Source of the DNA: an uncultured Oscillospiraceae bacterium
Lineage (GTDB): Bacteria; Bacillota; Clostridia; Oscillospirales; Oscillospiraceae
NCBI GenBank assembly: GCA_944386985.1
Contig: CALXDD010000028.1
Location: 1 to 39,667, forward strand
Direction of reading: 5' to 3'
DNA length: 39,667 bases
In this document: positions 1-7,987 of the stretch, piece after piece
Position numbering within the stretch: the stretch's first letter is position 1
Layout of the letters: every line of letters starts with the position of its first letter
Notes under the pieces: generated by a model
Told to the model about the DNA's origin: nothing
Databases searched by the model: none
Seen by the model: only the letters and a program-made list of their open reading frames with translations
Made by a program: the position numbers and the translations under genes

Positions 1-358
1 AGTACTTCCGGGCCAGCTTGATCATGCCCTCGTTGGCCTCGGCGCCGGAGTTGCCGAAGAACACGCCGGCCATGCCGGAGGCGGGCACCAGCTTGGAGGC
101 CAGCACCGCATAGGGCTCGGTATAGAAGAGGTTGGAGATGTGGCCCAGCTTCATGGCCTGGTCGTAGATGGCCTTGGCCCACTTCTCATTGGCATAGCCC
201 AGAGAGCACACACCGATGCCGGAGGTGAAATCCACATACTCCTTTCCCTCGGTGTCCCACAGCATAGCGCCCTTGCCGTGGTCGATGGCCACAGGGTTGC
301 GGGCATAGGTCTGGAGGACATACTGCTCGTCCAGAGCCTTGATCTCAGCAAAATTCAT
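1..358 (-). CDS. argD: Acetylornithine aminotransferase, N-terminal part (cut by window edge)
   Basis: PLP-dependent class III aminotransferase that turns N-acetylglutamate 5-semialdehyde plus glutamate into N-acetylornithine in the cytosol. Only the first ~119 residues are present; the gene runs off the left edge, so the catalytic lysine is not visible. Visible family motifs are DTEGKEYVDFTSGIGV near residue 35-50 and GNSGAEANEGMIKLAR near 100-117, the phosphate/PLP-binding GxxGAEAxE block. The ATG at 358 follows AAAGGAG with 7 nt spacing. It lies 34 nt after argB and is the last visible gene of the argGHCJBD operon. Context separates it from GabT or other class III enzymes. Confidence 0.93.
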   Translation of the reverse strand, partial: MNFAEIKALDEQYVLQTYARNPVAIDHGKGAMLWDTEGKEYVDFTSGIGVCSLGYANEKWAKAIYDQAMKLGHISNLFYTEPYAVLASKLVPASGMAGVFFGNSGAEANEGMIKLARKY

Positions 359-392
359 AGGTTTGCTCCTTTCCAGTGTTGACAGTTGGTTC

Positions 393-1256
393 CTACCAGA
401 TCATGGTGCCGATGCCCGCGTGGGACAACACTTCGATCAGGATGGAGTGAGGAATGCGTCCGTCCAGGATATGGGTGCGGTGAACGCCGTTGCGGACGGC
501 CTCCACACAGCAATCGATCTTGGGGATCATGCCTCCGGCGATAACGCCCTCCTTCACCAGAGGAGGCACATCGGAGGGGTGAATCCTGGAGATGAGGGTG
601 GACTCGTCATTGCGGTCACGGAGAAGGCCCCGGATATCCGTCAGCAAAATCAGCTTCTCCGCCCCAATGGCAATGGCGATCTTGGCGGCGGCGGTATCGG
701 CATTGATGTTGTAGCTGGTCTCCTCGTCCACTCCCTGGGCCACGGTGGAGATCACGGGGATAAACCCGTCGGCGATGGCGTCCTGAATAGGCTTGGGGTC
801 CACAGAGACGATATCGCCCACAAGGCCGTAGTCCACGCCGTTCTCCTTCCGGCGGACGGCCTTCAGCATACCGCCGTCCAGACCGCACAGGCCAATGGCG
901 TTGCCGCCGGAGCGGTTGAGGGTAGAGACCAGATTTTTGTTGACCTTGCCGCAGAGGACCATCTGAACGATCTCCATGGTCTCCTCATCGGTGTAGCGCA
1001 GGCCGTTGACAAACCTGCTCTCCTTGCCGGTTTTCTTGAGCATCTCATTGATCTCCGGCCCGCCGCCGTGGACCACCACCACATTGATGCCGACCAGCTT
1101 CAAAAGAATAATGTCGTTGATGACAGCCTTGCGCAGCTCATCGGAGATCATAGCGTTGCCGCCGTATTTGACCACCACGGTCTTCTTATTGTATTCCTGA
1201 ATATAGGGCAGGGCCTCCACCAGTACCTGCGCCCGATCCGAATGGGAAAGCTCCAC
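393..1256 (-). CDS. argB: Acetylglutamate kinase
   Basis: Phosphorylates N-acetylglutamate to N-acetylglutamyl-5-phosphate, the usual control step of arginine synthesis. Motifs seen are VVKYGGNAM near residue 30 and VVVHGGGPEI near 60, both nucleotide/substrate-binding loops of the amino acid kinase fold, and GGMIPKI near 245. An N-terminal helix before the first strand (DRAQVLVEALPYIQEY) resembles the extra helix of arginine-inhibited enzymes, so feedback inhibition is plausible (inference). Two in-frame GTG codons exist: 1262, directly abutting the GAGGTGA ribosome site, and 1256, which has proper 7-nt spacing. I chose 1256 (287 aa). The gene follows argJ after a gap filled by a structured repeat. 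Confidence 0.95.
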   Translation of the reverse strand: MELSHSDRAQVLVEALPYIQEYNKKTVVVKYGGNAMISDELRKAVINDIILLKLVGINVVVVHGGGPEINEMLKKTGKESRFVNGLRYTDEETMEIVQMVLCGKVNKNLVSTLNRSGGNAIGLCGLDGGMLKAVRRKENGVDYGLVGDIVSVDPKPIQDAIADGFIPVISTVAQGVDEETSYNINADTAAAKIAIAIGAEKLILLTDIRGLLRDRNDESTLISRIHPSDVPPLVKEGVIAGGMIPKIDCCVEAVRNGVHRTHILDGRIPHSILIEVLSHAGIGTMIW

Positions 1257-1351
1257 AGTCACTCACCTCGTTTTATCAATGAAAAGCCCCGCCAGGGACC
1301 AGTGGGCCGCAGCAGACTTTCCAAGTCCGGCAGGCAGCCCCACCACCTTCA

Positions 1352-1527
1352 GGGGGCCAGGGGGCCGCAGCCCCCGGTTCTTTCGCCTAAGCGAAAGAAA
1401 AAATTTCAATCATTTTTGTCAGGACATGCGCCTGACAAAAATACATTGACCCGCGCGCCTTGGGCGCGCACACCAGTCCGCAGACTGGTGGTGGGGGATC
1501 CTCAAGGGGGAGCCTGCTCCCCCTTGA
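1352..1527 (-). repeat. Structured intercistronic repeat, copy 1 (argJ-argB gap)
   Basis: A ~176-bp element starting 1 nt after the argJ stop. Read on the minus (transcribed) strand it holds six consecutive hairpins: 1502-1527 (11-bp arms TCAAGGGGGAG/CTCCCCCTTGA), 1471-1490 (CACCAGTC arms), 1453-1469 (GCGCGCC arms), 1412-1442 (12-bp arms ATTTTTGTCAGG/CCTGACAAAAAT), 1380-1397 (CTTTCGC arms) and 1357-1377 (GGGGGC arms). A second copy lies at 5261-5438 with the same hairpin order and loops but several changed stem pairs. No protein-coding potential was recognised. Confidence 0.9.
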
Positions 1528-1528
1528 C

Positions 1529-2755
1529 TTACGTCCGGTAATCCCCGTTGATCTTGATATAGTCATAGGTGATGTCACAGCCCCAGCAGGTGCAGACGCC
1601 GTCACCCTCGGCCATCTGGATATTGATCTCCACCTCGCTCTCGGTGAGGATCTTCTTGGCAAGGTCTTCGTCGAAGGGAAGCCCCCTCCCCTGCTTGCAC
1701 ACGGCGATGTCGCCTGCGGCGGATGCAAAATGAACGTCCACCTTCTCCGGGTCAAACTGCTCCCCGGAATAGCCCATGGCGCACAGCACCCGGCCCCAGT
1801 TGGCGTCGCAGCCGAAGATGGCCGCCTTGGTGAGAGTGGAGGAGATCACGCTCTTGGCAATCACCTCCGCCTGACTCTCGTCCTTAGCGCCGGACACAGT
1901 GCAGGTGATGAGGTGCTTGGCGCCCTCGCCGTCCTTTGCCATAGCTCGGGCCAGCTCCACGCAGAGGGCCTTCAGGGCCTCCAGGAAGGCGTAGTAGTCG
2001 TCGCTCTTCTCTGTGATCTCGGCATTACCCGCAAGACCGTTAGCCAGCACCAGGCAGGTGTCGTTGGTGGAGGTATCGCCGTCCACGCTGATGCGGTTGA
2101 AGCTGACCTTGGCGGTCTCCAGCAGAGCCTCCCGGATCATGGCGGGGGAGATGGCGCAGTCGGTGGTGAGGAAGCAGAGCATGGTGCCCATGTTGGGGTG
2201 GATCATGCCGCTGCCCTTGGCGATACCGCCCATGCGGACGGTCTTGCCGCCCACGGTGGTCTCCACGGCCACCTCCTTCTTCACAGTGTCGGTGGTCATG
2301 ATGGCGTGGGCCGCTGCGTCGCTGGCAGCCTCGCTGGCCTCCAGGAGACTGTAAAGTTTAGGCATGCCCTCCTCAATGACGTTCACCTTCAGGGTCTGGC
2401 CGATAACGCCGGTGGAAGCCACCAGCACATCCTCCTGACTGCAGCCAATGGCCTTGGCAGCGGCGGCGCACATTTTCTCGGCATTCTCCTCGCCCTGGGG
2501 GGCGCAGGCGTTGGCGTTGCCGCTGTTGCACACCACCGCCCGGGCCTTTCCGTCGGCCAGGTGGGCCTTGGTGACATGGATGGGAGCGGCCTTCACCACG
2601 TTGGTGGTGAACACGGCGGCGGCGGAGCAGTCCACATCGGAGACGATGAGGGCCACGTCCTTCTTATTGACATTGTGGGTCTTCACGCCCACATGGAGCC
2701 CGGCAGCCCGGAACCCCTTGGCGGCGCACACACCGCCGGCGATCTTCTTCAACAT
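1529..2755 (-). CDS. argJ: Bifunctional ornithine acetyltransferase / N-acetylglutamate synthase
   Basis: ArgJ transfers the acetyl group of N-acetylornithine to glutamate, giving ornithine and recycling N-acetylglutamate; bifunctional forms also use acetyl-CoA. 408 aa, normal for the family. The self-cleavage region is visible as KGSGMIHPNMGTMLCFLTTD near residue 180-200; the Thr of GTML is the expected autoprocessing nucleophile. The residue before it is Gly rather than the more common Ala, which should not prevent cleavage but is worth noting. The ATG at 2755 follows AAAGGAG with 5 nt spacing and gives the start MLKKIAGGV; the longer in-frame start at 2773 has no such site. It sits 63 nt after argC. 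No argA-like gene is visible, consistent with a cyclic pathway. Confidence 0.95.
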   Translation of the reverse strand: MLKKIAGGVCAAKGFRAAGLHVGVKTHNVNKKDVALIVSDVDCSAAAVFTTNVVKAAPIHVTKAHLADGKARAVVCNSGNANACAPQGEENAEKMCAAAAKAIGCSQEDVLVASTGVIGQTLKVNVIEEGMPKLYSLLEASEAASDAAAHAIMTTDTVKKEVAVETTVGGKTVRMGGIAKGSGMIHPNMGTMLCFLTTDCAISPAMIREALLETAKVSFNRISVDGDTSTNDTCLVLANGLAGNAEITEKSDDYYAFLEALKALCVELARAMAKDGEGAKHLITCTVSGAKDESQAEVIAKSVISSTLTKAAIFGCDANWGRVLCAMGYSGEQFDPEKVDVHFASAAGDIAVCKQGRGLPFDEDLAKKILTESEVEINIQMAEGDGVCTCWGCDITYDYIKINGDYRT

Positions 2756-2818
2756 ATTGACTCCTTTATCCAAGAGGAGGACTCCGGTCTCCTCTCCCCT
2801 ATCTTTTCGCTCCTCACT

Positions 2819-3751
2819 TCAGAGAAGTCCCGCAGTCTCCTCAAAGCCCAGCATCAGATTCATGTTCTGCACCGCCGCGCCGGAAGCCCCTTTGCCCAGG
2901 TTGTCAAAGAGGGACGTCACCGTCAGCTGGCTGTCGTTGCCCGCCACGGTGAGGACCAGGTCGTTGTCCCCGGCCTTGGCGCCGCCGTAGAGCTTGCCGT
3001 CGGCTCCCTCAGGGGCCACACGGACCAGTTTCTGCCCGGCGTAATAGTCGGAAAGGGCCTTCCACACATCGTGGAGGGAGCTGACGCCCCGCAGCTGGGA
3101 CAGATGGAGGGGCACGGTGGTGGCCATGCCCTTATAGTAGTCGTCCACAATGGGACTGAATACCGGGGGACAGCTGAGACCGCAGCGAATCTGCATCTCC
3201 GGCAGGTGCTTGTGGCCCTGGGTGATGGCGTAGATGGCGGGCGTGCTCAGCAGCTCCTCCCGCCCCTCCGCCTCATACTGGGCGATCATCTTCTTCCCGC
3301 CGCCGGAATAGCCGGTGAGGGAAAAGCAGCTCAGCGGGGTGTCGGCAGGCAGAATGCCCATGGTCACCAGGGGATAGACGATGCTGATAAATCCGGTGGC
3401 ATGGCAGCCGGGATTGGACACCCGCTTGCTCTCCACAATCATCTTCCGGTGCAGCTGAGACAGCTCCGGAAAGCCGTAGGCCCAGCCGGGCTTCACCCGG
3501 TGGGCGGTGGAGGCGTCGATAATGCGGGTGTTGGGGTTCTCCACCAAGGTCACCGCCTCAATGGCAGCGGCGTCGGGGAGGCAGAGAAACACCAAGTCCG
3601 CCTGGTTCATGAGCTTCCGCCGCTCCTCAATGTCCTTCCGCTTCTCCTCGTCAATGAGCAGCAGCTCAATGTCCTGCCGCGGCGCCAGCCGGTCATAGAT
3701 CTGGAGACCGGTGGTCCCCTCTTTTCCGTCGATGTAGACAACAGGCTTCAT
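2819..3751 (-). CDS. argC: N-acetyl-gamma-glutamyl-phosphate reductase (short, type 2 form)
   Basis: NADPH-dependent reductase making N-acetylglutamate 5-semialdehyde from the ArgB product. At 310 aa it matches the shorter type 2 ArgC subgroup, as does the N-terminus VYIDGKEGTTGLQIYDRL, where the nucleotide-binding loop is GKEGTTG. The catalytic cysteine is in VSNPGCHATGF near residue 115. C-terminal substrate-binding features include GHKHLPEMQ near 200. Its ATG overlaps the argH stop in an ATGA arrangement, so translation is probably coupled to argH. The substrate order argH-argC-argJ-argB-argD supports the call. Confidence 0.95.
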   Translation of the reverse strand: MKPVVYIDGKEGTTGLQIYDRLAPRQDIELLLIDEEKRKDIEERRKLMNQADLVFLCLPDAAAIEAVTLVENPNTRIIDASTAHRVKPGWAYGFPELSQLHRKMIVESKRVSNPGCHATGFISIVYPLVTMGILPADTPLSCFSLTGYSGGGKKMIAQYEAEGREELLSTPAIYAITQGHKHLPEMQIRCGLSCPPVFSPIVDDYYKGMATTVPLHLSQLRGVSSLHDVWKALSDYYAGQKLVRVAPEGADGKLYGGAKAGDNDLVLTVAGNDSQLTVTSLFDNLGKGASGAAVQNMNLMLGFEETAGLL

Positions 3752-5130
3752 GTTTGGTGCTCCTTCACAAAGGCCTCCAGCTCGTCGATCTGGCGGCTGG
3801 TCTCGCTGACGGCGGGGCCGCCGTAGCTCTTGCGCTGGCCCATGCAGGTCTCCAGGCGCAGCGCCTCATAGACATCCTCCTCAAAGAGGGGGGAAATCTT
3901 CTGCAGTTCCTCCATGCTCAGCTCCTCCAGAAGCTTCTGGTGGGTGGTGCAGTAGTAGACCAGACTGCCCACAGCGGTGTAGGCGTCCCGGAAGGGCATT
4001 CCCTTCTTGGTCAGGTAGTCGGCGCAGTCGGTGGCGTTGATGAACCCACCACCGGCGGCACGGCGCATATTGTCCGGCAGCACCCGCATGGTCCGCAGCA
4101 TCCCGGCGAACACGGGCAGGCACATCTTCACAGTGTCCACCGCGTCAAACACCGGCTCCTTGTCCTCCTGCATATCCTTGTTGTAGGCAAGGGGCAGGCC
4201 CTTCATGGTGGTGAGGAGGCTCATCAGGTCGCCGTACACCCGGCCGGTCTTGCCCCGGACCAGCTCCGCCACGTCGGGGTTCTTCTTCTGAGGCATGATG
4301 GAGGAGCCGGTGGAGTAGGCGTCGTCCAGCTCAATGAACTTAAACTCCCAGCTGCACCAGAGGATGACCTCCTCAGAGAAACGGGAGAGGTGCATCATCA
4401 GGGTGGCCAGGGCGCTCATAAGTTCAATGGCGTAATCCCGGTCGCTGACGCCGTCCAGGCTGTTGGTCATGGGCTGGGTAAAGCCCAGAGCCTTGGCAGT
4501 CATAAAGCGGTCAATGGGATAGGTGGTGCCCGCCAGAGCGCCGGAGCCTAAGGGACACTCGTTCATCCGCCGCTCACAGTCCTCCAGTCTCGTCACATCC
4601 CGGCAGAGCATGGCCCCATAAGCCAAAAGATGCTGGGCAAAAGAGATGGGCTGTGCCCGCTGGAGATGGGTATAGCCGGGCATGACGGTGTTCTGGTGCT
4701 GCTTTGCCTGCTCCAAAATGGCCTTCTGGAGATCCAGGATTTCCGTCTTGATGGCGGCGATCTCATGGCGGAGATAGAGCCGCAGGTCCACCGCCACCTG
4801 ATCATTCCGGCTGCGGGCGGTGTGAAGGCGTTTGCCCGCGTCCCCGATCTTGGCGGTGAGGAGGGTCTCCACATTCATGTGGATATCCTCGTTGTCACTG
4901 GTGAGCTCCGCCTTGCCGGACTCAATATCCTGCAGAACCTCCTGTAGCCCAGCGGTGATGGCATCGGCATCGGCCTGAGAAATAATGCCGCACTGGGCCA
5001 GCATGGCGGCATGGGCCAGGGAACCCATAATATCCTCCTTATACATCCGGCCGTCAAACTGGATGGAGGAATTGAAATCATTCACTAAGGTATCGGTCTC
5101 CTTCTGGAACCGTCCCCCCCAAAGTTTCAT
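3748..5130 (-). CDS. argH: Argininosuccinate lyase
   Basis: Splits argininosuccinate into arginine and fumarate; cytosolic homotetramer of the fumarase/aspartase superfamily. 460 aa, typical length. The superfamily signature GSSIMPQKKNPD is present near residue 278-289, including the catalytic serine loop; HTARSRNDQVAVD near 105-117 and the THLQRAQP segment near 155-162 are also visible. I start at the ATG at 5130 (MKLWGGRFQ, the normal ArgH start), preceded by AGGAG with suitable spacing; an upstream in-frame extension to 5199 is not supported. It shares 4 bases with argC. The 318-bp gap upstream to argG contains a structured repeat and a GC-rich hairpin, with no clear promoter. Confidence 0.96.
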   Translation of the reverse strand: MKLWGGRFQKETDTLVNDFNSSIQFDGRMYKEDIMGSLAHAAMLAQCGIISQADADAITAGLQEVLQDIESGKAELTSDNEDIHMNVETLLTAKIGDAGKRLHTARSRNDQVAVDLRLYLRHEIAAIKTEILDLQKAILEQAKQHQNTVMPGYTHLQRAQPISFAQHLLAYGAMLCRDVTRLEDCERRMNECPLGSGALAGTTYPIDRFMTAKALGFTQPMTNSLDGVSDRDYAIELMSALATLMMHLSRFSEEVILWCSWEFKFIELDDAYSTGSSIMPQKKNPDVAELVRGKTGRVYGDLMSLLTTMKGLPLAYNKDMQEDKEPVFDAVDTVKMCLPVFAGMLRTMRVLPDNMRRAAGGGFINATDCADYLTKKGMPFRDAYTAVGSLVYYCTTHQKLLEELSMEELQKISPLFEEDVYEALRLETCMGQRKSYGGPAVSETSRQIDELEAFVKEHQT

Positions 5131-5184
5131 AGCAATTTCTCTCCTGAAGAAGTGATGATCTGCCCAACAGGCAGAAACAGCGGA

Positions 5185-5212
5185 AAGCGGCGGGAGCAAA
5201 CTCCCGCCGCTT
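5185..5212 (-). promoter_or_regulatory. GC-rich hairpin in the argH leader
   Basis: Perfect 12-bp inverted repeat (AAGCGGCGGGAG / CTCCCGCCGCTT, 4-nt loop CAAA) 55 nt before the argH ATG. On the minus strand it is followed by only TTTCC, so it is a weak terminator at best; it could be an attenuator or an mRNA end-stabilising stem. No T-box consensus was seen near it. Confidence 0.6.
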
Positions 5213-5260
5213 ATGCCGGTGATACAGCGGACCGGACCCTGCGGGTCCTATCTAAGCCCC

Positions 5261-5438
5261 GGGGGGCCAGGGGGCCGCAGCCCCCGGTTCTTTCGCCAAA
5301 GCGAAAGAAGAAAATCGAATCATTTTTCCAAGGACATGCGCCTTGGAAAAATCCCTTGACCCCAGCCGCCCTGGGCGGCGTCGCCAGTCCGCAGACTGGC
5401 GGTGGGGGATTCTCAAGGGGGAGCCTGCTCCCCCTTGA
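5261..5438 (-). repeat. Structured intercistronic repeat, copy 2 (argG-argH gap)
   Basis: Second copy of the element at 1352-1527, about 178 bp, starting 9 nt after the argG stop in the same orientation. The hairpin order is the same. The terminal hairpins (5413-5438 and the GGGGGC stem) and all loops are nearly identical, but three inner stems carry paired substitutions: CGCCAGTC/GACTGGCG instead of CACCAGTC/GACTGGTG, GCCGCC/GGCGGC instead of GCGCGCC/GGCGCGC, and ATTTTTCCAAGG/CCTTGGAAAAAT instead of ATTTTTGTCAGG/CCTGACAAAAAT, while the loop between the last pair stays the same. Confidence 0.9.
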
Positions 5439-5447
5439 CGTCGTCTC

Positions 5448-6668
5448 TTAGAGCTTCCCCTCGTCCCGCAGAGCGAGGATGGTGTCGGGCAGGCCCCACA
5501 GGTTGATGAAGCCGGTAGCGTCGGCCTGGTTGTAGTCGCTCTCCTGGAAGGTGACGATGTTCTCAGAGTACAGGGTATCGGGAGAGGTGACGCCGGCGGT
5601 GATGATGTTGCCCTTGTAGAGCTTCAGCTTCACCTGGCCGGTGACGTGCTTCTGGGTCTCCACGGCGAAAGCCTGGAGGGCCTCCCGCAGGGGGGTGAAC
5701 CACTTGCCGTTATAAACCAGATCAGCAAAGTCCACAGACAGCTTCTTCTTCATGTGGGCGGTGTCCTTGTCGATGGTGATCATCTCCAGGACCTCGTGGG
5801 CCCGGTACAGAATGGAGCCGCCCGGAGTCTCGTAGACGCCTCTGTCCTTCATGCCGGTCATCCGGTTCTCCACGATGTCCAGCAGGCCCACGCCGTTCTT
5901 GCCGCCGATCTCGTTGAGCTTTGCGATCATGGTGCTGGCCTTCATCTTCTCGCCGTTGAGAGCCACAGGCCAGCCCTTCTCAAAGTCGATGGTCACATAG
6001 GTGGGCTCGTCGGGCGCCATGGCGGGGGAAACGCCCATCTCCAGGAAGCCCGGCTTGTCATACTGAGGCTCGCTGGCAGGGTCCTCCAGGTCGAGGCCCT
6101 CGTGGCTCAGGTGCCACAGGTTCTTATCCTTGGAATAGCTGGTCTCTCGGCTGATCTTCAAAGGCACATTGTGGGCCTCGGCGTAGTCGATCTCCTCGTT
6201 CCGGCTCTTGATGTCCCACTCTCTCCAGGGAGCGATGATGGTCATCTCGGGAGCGAAGCGCTTGATGGCCAGCTCAAACCGGATCTGGTCGTTGCCCTTG
6301 CCGGTGCAGCCATGGGCAATGGCGTCGGCGCCCTCCTTCTTGGCGATCTCCACCAGGCCCTTGGCAATAATGGGCCGGGCAAAGGCGGTGCCCAGGAGGT
6401 AGTCCTCATACTTGGCCCCCATCATCATGGAGGGGATGATCACGTCATCCACCATCTCATCCACCAGATCCATGACGTACAGCTTGGAGGCGCCGGTCTT
6501 GATGGCCTTCTCCTCCAGGCCCTCCAGCTCATCGTTCTGGCCCACGTTGCCGGCCACGGCGATGATCTCGGGGTTGTTGTAGTTCTCCTTCAGCCAGGGA
6601 ATGATAATGGACGTATCCAGACCGCCGGAATAGGCCAGGACGATCTTCTTCACATCTTTCTTGCTCAT
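5448..6668 (-). CDS. argG: Argininosuccinate synthase
   Basis: ATP-dependent ligase joining citrulline and aspartate to argininosuccinate. 406 aa, the usual length for bacterial ArgG type 1. The ATP pyrophosphatase loop [10 protein letters not shown] lies at residues 11-20; [14 protein letters not shown] near 118-131 is the conserved citrulline/aspartate/ATP block; [19 protein letters not shown] near 173-191 is a further family signature. The ATG at 6668 follows GGAGG with 8 nt spacing. It is the first gene of the arg operon, read from a promoter at 6711-6739. Neither carbamoyltransferase argF nor carAB is in the window. Confidence 0.97.
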   Translation of the reverse strand: MSKKDVKKIVLAYSGGLDTSIIIPWLKENYNNPEIIAVAGNVGQNDELEGLEEKAIKTGASKLYVMDLVDEMVDDVIIPSMMMGAKYEDYLLGTAFARPIIAKGLVEIAKKEGADAIAHGCTGKGNDQIRFELAIKRFAPEMTIIAPWREWDIKSRNEEIDYAEAHNVPLKISRETSYSKDKNLWHLSHEGLDLEDPASEPQYDKPGFLEMGVSPAMAPDEPTYVTIDFEKGWPVALNGEKMKASTMIAKLNEIGGKNGVGLLDIVENRMTGMKDRGVYETPGGSILYRAHEVLEMITIDKDTAHMKKKLSVDFADLVYNGKWFTPLREALQAFAVETQKHVTGQVKLKLYKGNIITAGVTSPDTLYSENIVTFQESDYNQADATGFINLWGLPDTILALRDEGKL

Positions 6669-6710
6669 ATTACTATCCTCCGTTGGAAGTATTTTCTTGT
6701 GTGTGTATAT

Positions 6711-6739
6711 ATATTACATCTTCTTGCATGATTTCTCAA
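6711..6739 (-). promoter_or_regulatory. arg operon promoter with overlapping palindrome (possible ARG box)
   Basis: On the minus strand: -35 TTGAGA (6734-6739), 17-bp spacer, -10 TAATAT (6711-6716), ending about 43 nt before the argG ATG. A short palindrome, TGCAT..ATGCA, spans 6724-6742 over the -35 and spacer. ArgR/AhrC-type repressors bind 18-bp imperfect palindromes at such positions, so this is a candidate operator (inference); the match to the ARG-box consensus is loose. Confidence 0.6.
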
Positions 6740-6901
6740 TGCACATTTTAGCAGAATCCCCTGTTGTTTCCTCCGTCTCTATTTGTCTATATTCCACAAT
6801 CTTCCGACAAATCCCCTGTGCAAGTCCAAAAGAGGGACCAAATTTTCTCTATTGCTCTGAAAAGGTGCTCTTTTCGATTTATACGCATTATGCGATAAAA
6901 T

Positions 6902-6935
6902 ATGCACCCCATCTCCAAAGGAAGACAGGGTGCAT
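6902..6935 (-). terminator. Terminator of the gal operon
   Basis: Inverted repeat ATGCACCC / GGGTGCAT (8 bp, 18-nt loop) starting 12 nt after the galE stop, followed on the minus strand by ATTTTATC. The T-tract is short, so strength is uncertain. The rest of the 6740-6900 stretch holds nothing I recognise. Confidence 0.65.
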
Positions 6936-6946
6936 GAGGGATTTTC

Positions 6947-7933
6947 TTATTTGCCGTAGCCGTCGGGATGGCTGCTGTGCCAGGTCCAGGCGTCGGAGAT
7001 GATCTGCTCCAGACCCCGCTCCGGCTTCCAGCCCAGCACCTCCTGGGCCTTCTTGTTGGAGGCAATGAGGACGGAGGGATCACCGGCCCGGCGGGGCTCC
7101 ACAGTGGCGGGGATGGGCTTTCCGGTGACCTTCCGGGCGGTGTCAATAATCTCCTTGACAGAGTAGCCGGTGCCGTTGCCCAGGTTGAAGGAGCCACTCT
7201 CGCCGCCCTTGTCTAAATACTCCAGAGCCAGCAGATGAGCGCTGGCCAGATCCCGGACATGGATGTAGTCCCGGACGCAGGTGCCGTCGGGGGTGGGGTA
7301 GTCGTCGCCGAAGATACCCACATGGTCCCGCTTGCCAAGGGCCGCCTGGAGGACGATGGGAATGAGGTGGCTCTCCGGGTTGTGGTCCTCGCCGATGCCC
7401 ACATCAGTGTTGGCGCCGGCGGCGTTGAAGTACCGCAGGGCGGCGTACTTGATGCCGTAGGCCCTGTCGCACCACTTCAGCATCCCCTCGATGGCCAGCT
7501 TGGTGGCGCCGTAGGGGTTGGTGGGCTCGGTGCGGTCGGTCTCCTCAATGGGCTGCTTCTCCGGCTCGCCGTAGGCGGCGGCGGTGGAGGAGAAGACGAT
7601 CTTCTTCACGCCGTGGTTTTTCATGGCCGTCAGCATAGACTGGGAGCCGGCCACGTTGTTGCCGTAATACTTCAGAGGGTTGGTGACGCTCTCACCCACC
7701 AGGGAGTAGGCGGCAAAGTTGATGACGCCGTCGATGGGGAATTCACTGAACACCTGGTCCAGGAAGTTGCCGTCCCGCAGGTCGCCCACCCGCAGCTTGG
7801 CCCCCTTTACCGCCTGCCAGTGGCCGGTGCACAGGTTATCCACCACCACTACGTCATAGCCCTTCTCCACCAGCAGGGCCACCATGTGGCTGCCGATGTA
7901 GCCGGCGCCGCCGGCAACAAGAATCGTTTTCAT
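6947..7933 (-). CDS. galE: UDP-glucose 4-epimerase
   Basis: Interconverts UDP-galactose and UDP-glucose with tightly bound NAD, last step of the Leloir pathway. Extended SDR protein, 328 aa. The Rossmann loop GGAGYIGSH is at residues 8-16. The catalytic SSTAAAYG segment near 122-129 and the YxxxK pair in NPYGATK near 146-152 are intact. [12 protein letters not shown] near 225 is typical of GalE. The ATG at 7933 has GGAGGG 8 nt upstream. It is the third gene of galK-galT-galE, 54 nt after galT. It could also supply UDP-galactose for cell-surface glycans. Confidence 0.96.
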   Translation of the reverse strand: MKTILVAGGAGYIGSHMVALLVEKGYDVVVVDNLCTGHWQAVKGAKLRVGDLRDGNFLDQVFSEFPIDGVINFAAYSLVGESVTNPLKYYGNNVAGSQSMLTAMKNHGVKKIVFSSTAAAYGEPEKQPIEETDRTEPTNPYGATKLAIEGMLKWCDRAYGIKYAALRYFNAAGANTDVGIGEDHNPESHLIPIVLQAALGKRDHVGIFGDDYPTPDGTCVRDYIHVRDLASAHLLALEYLDKGGESGSFNLGNGTGYSVKEIIDTARKVTGKPIPATVEPRRAGDPSVLIASNKKAQEVLGWKPERGLEQIISDAWTWHSSHPDGYGK

Positions 7934-7987
7934 CTCGGATGCCCTCCATACTATACAAGATTATATAAAAAATGTAATGACGCTTCT

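Noticed and set aside
1460-3826. A very long open frame (~790 codons) on the plus strand across argJ and argC
   Set aside because: It is antisense to two certain genes, has a low-complexity Gly/His/Leu/Val composition typical of high-GC shadow frames, and has no ribosome site.
5130-5447. T-box or other known riboswitch in the argG-argH gap
   Set aside because: No T-box core or other riboswitch consensus is visible; the gap is occupied by the repeat element and one simple hairpin.
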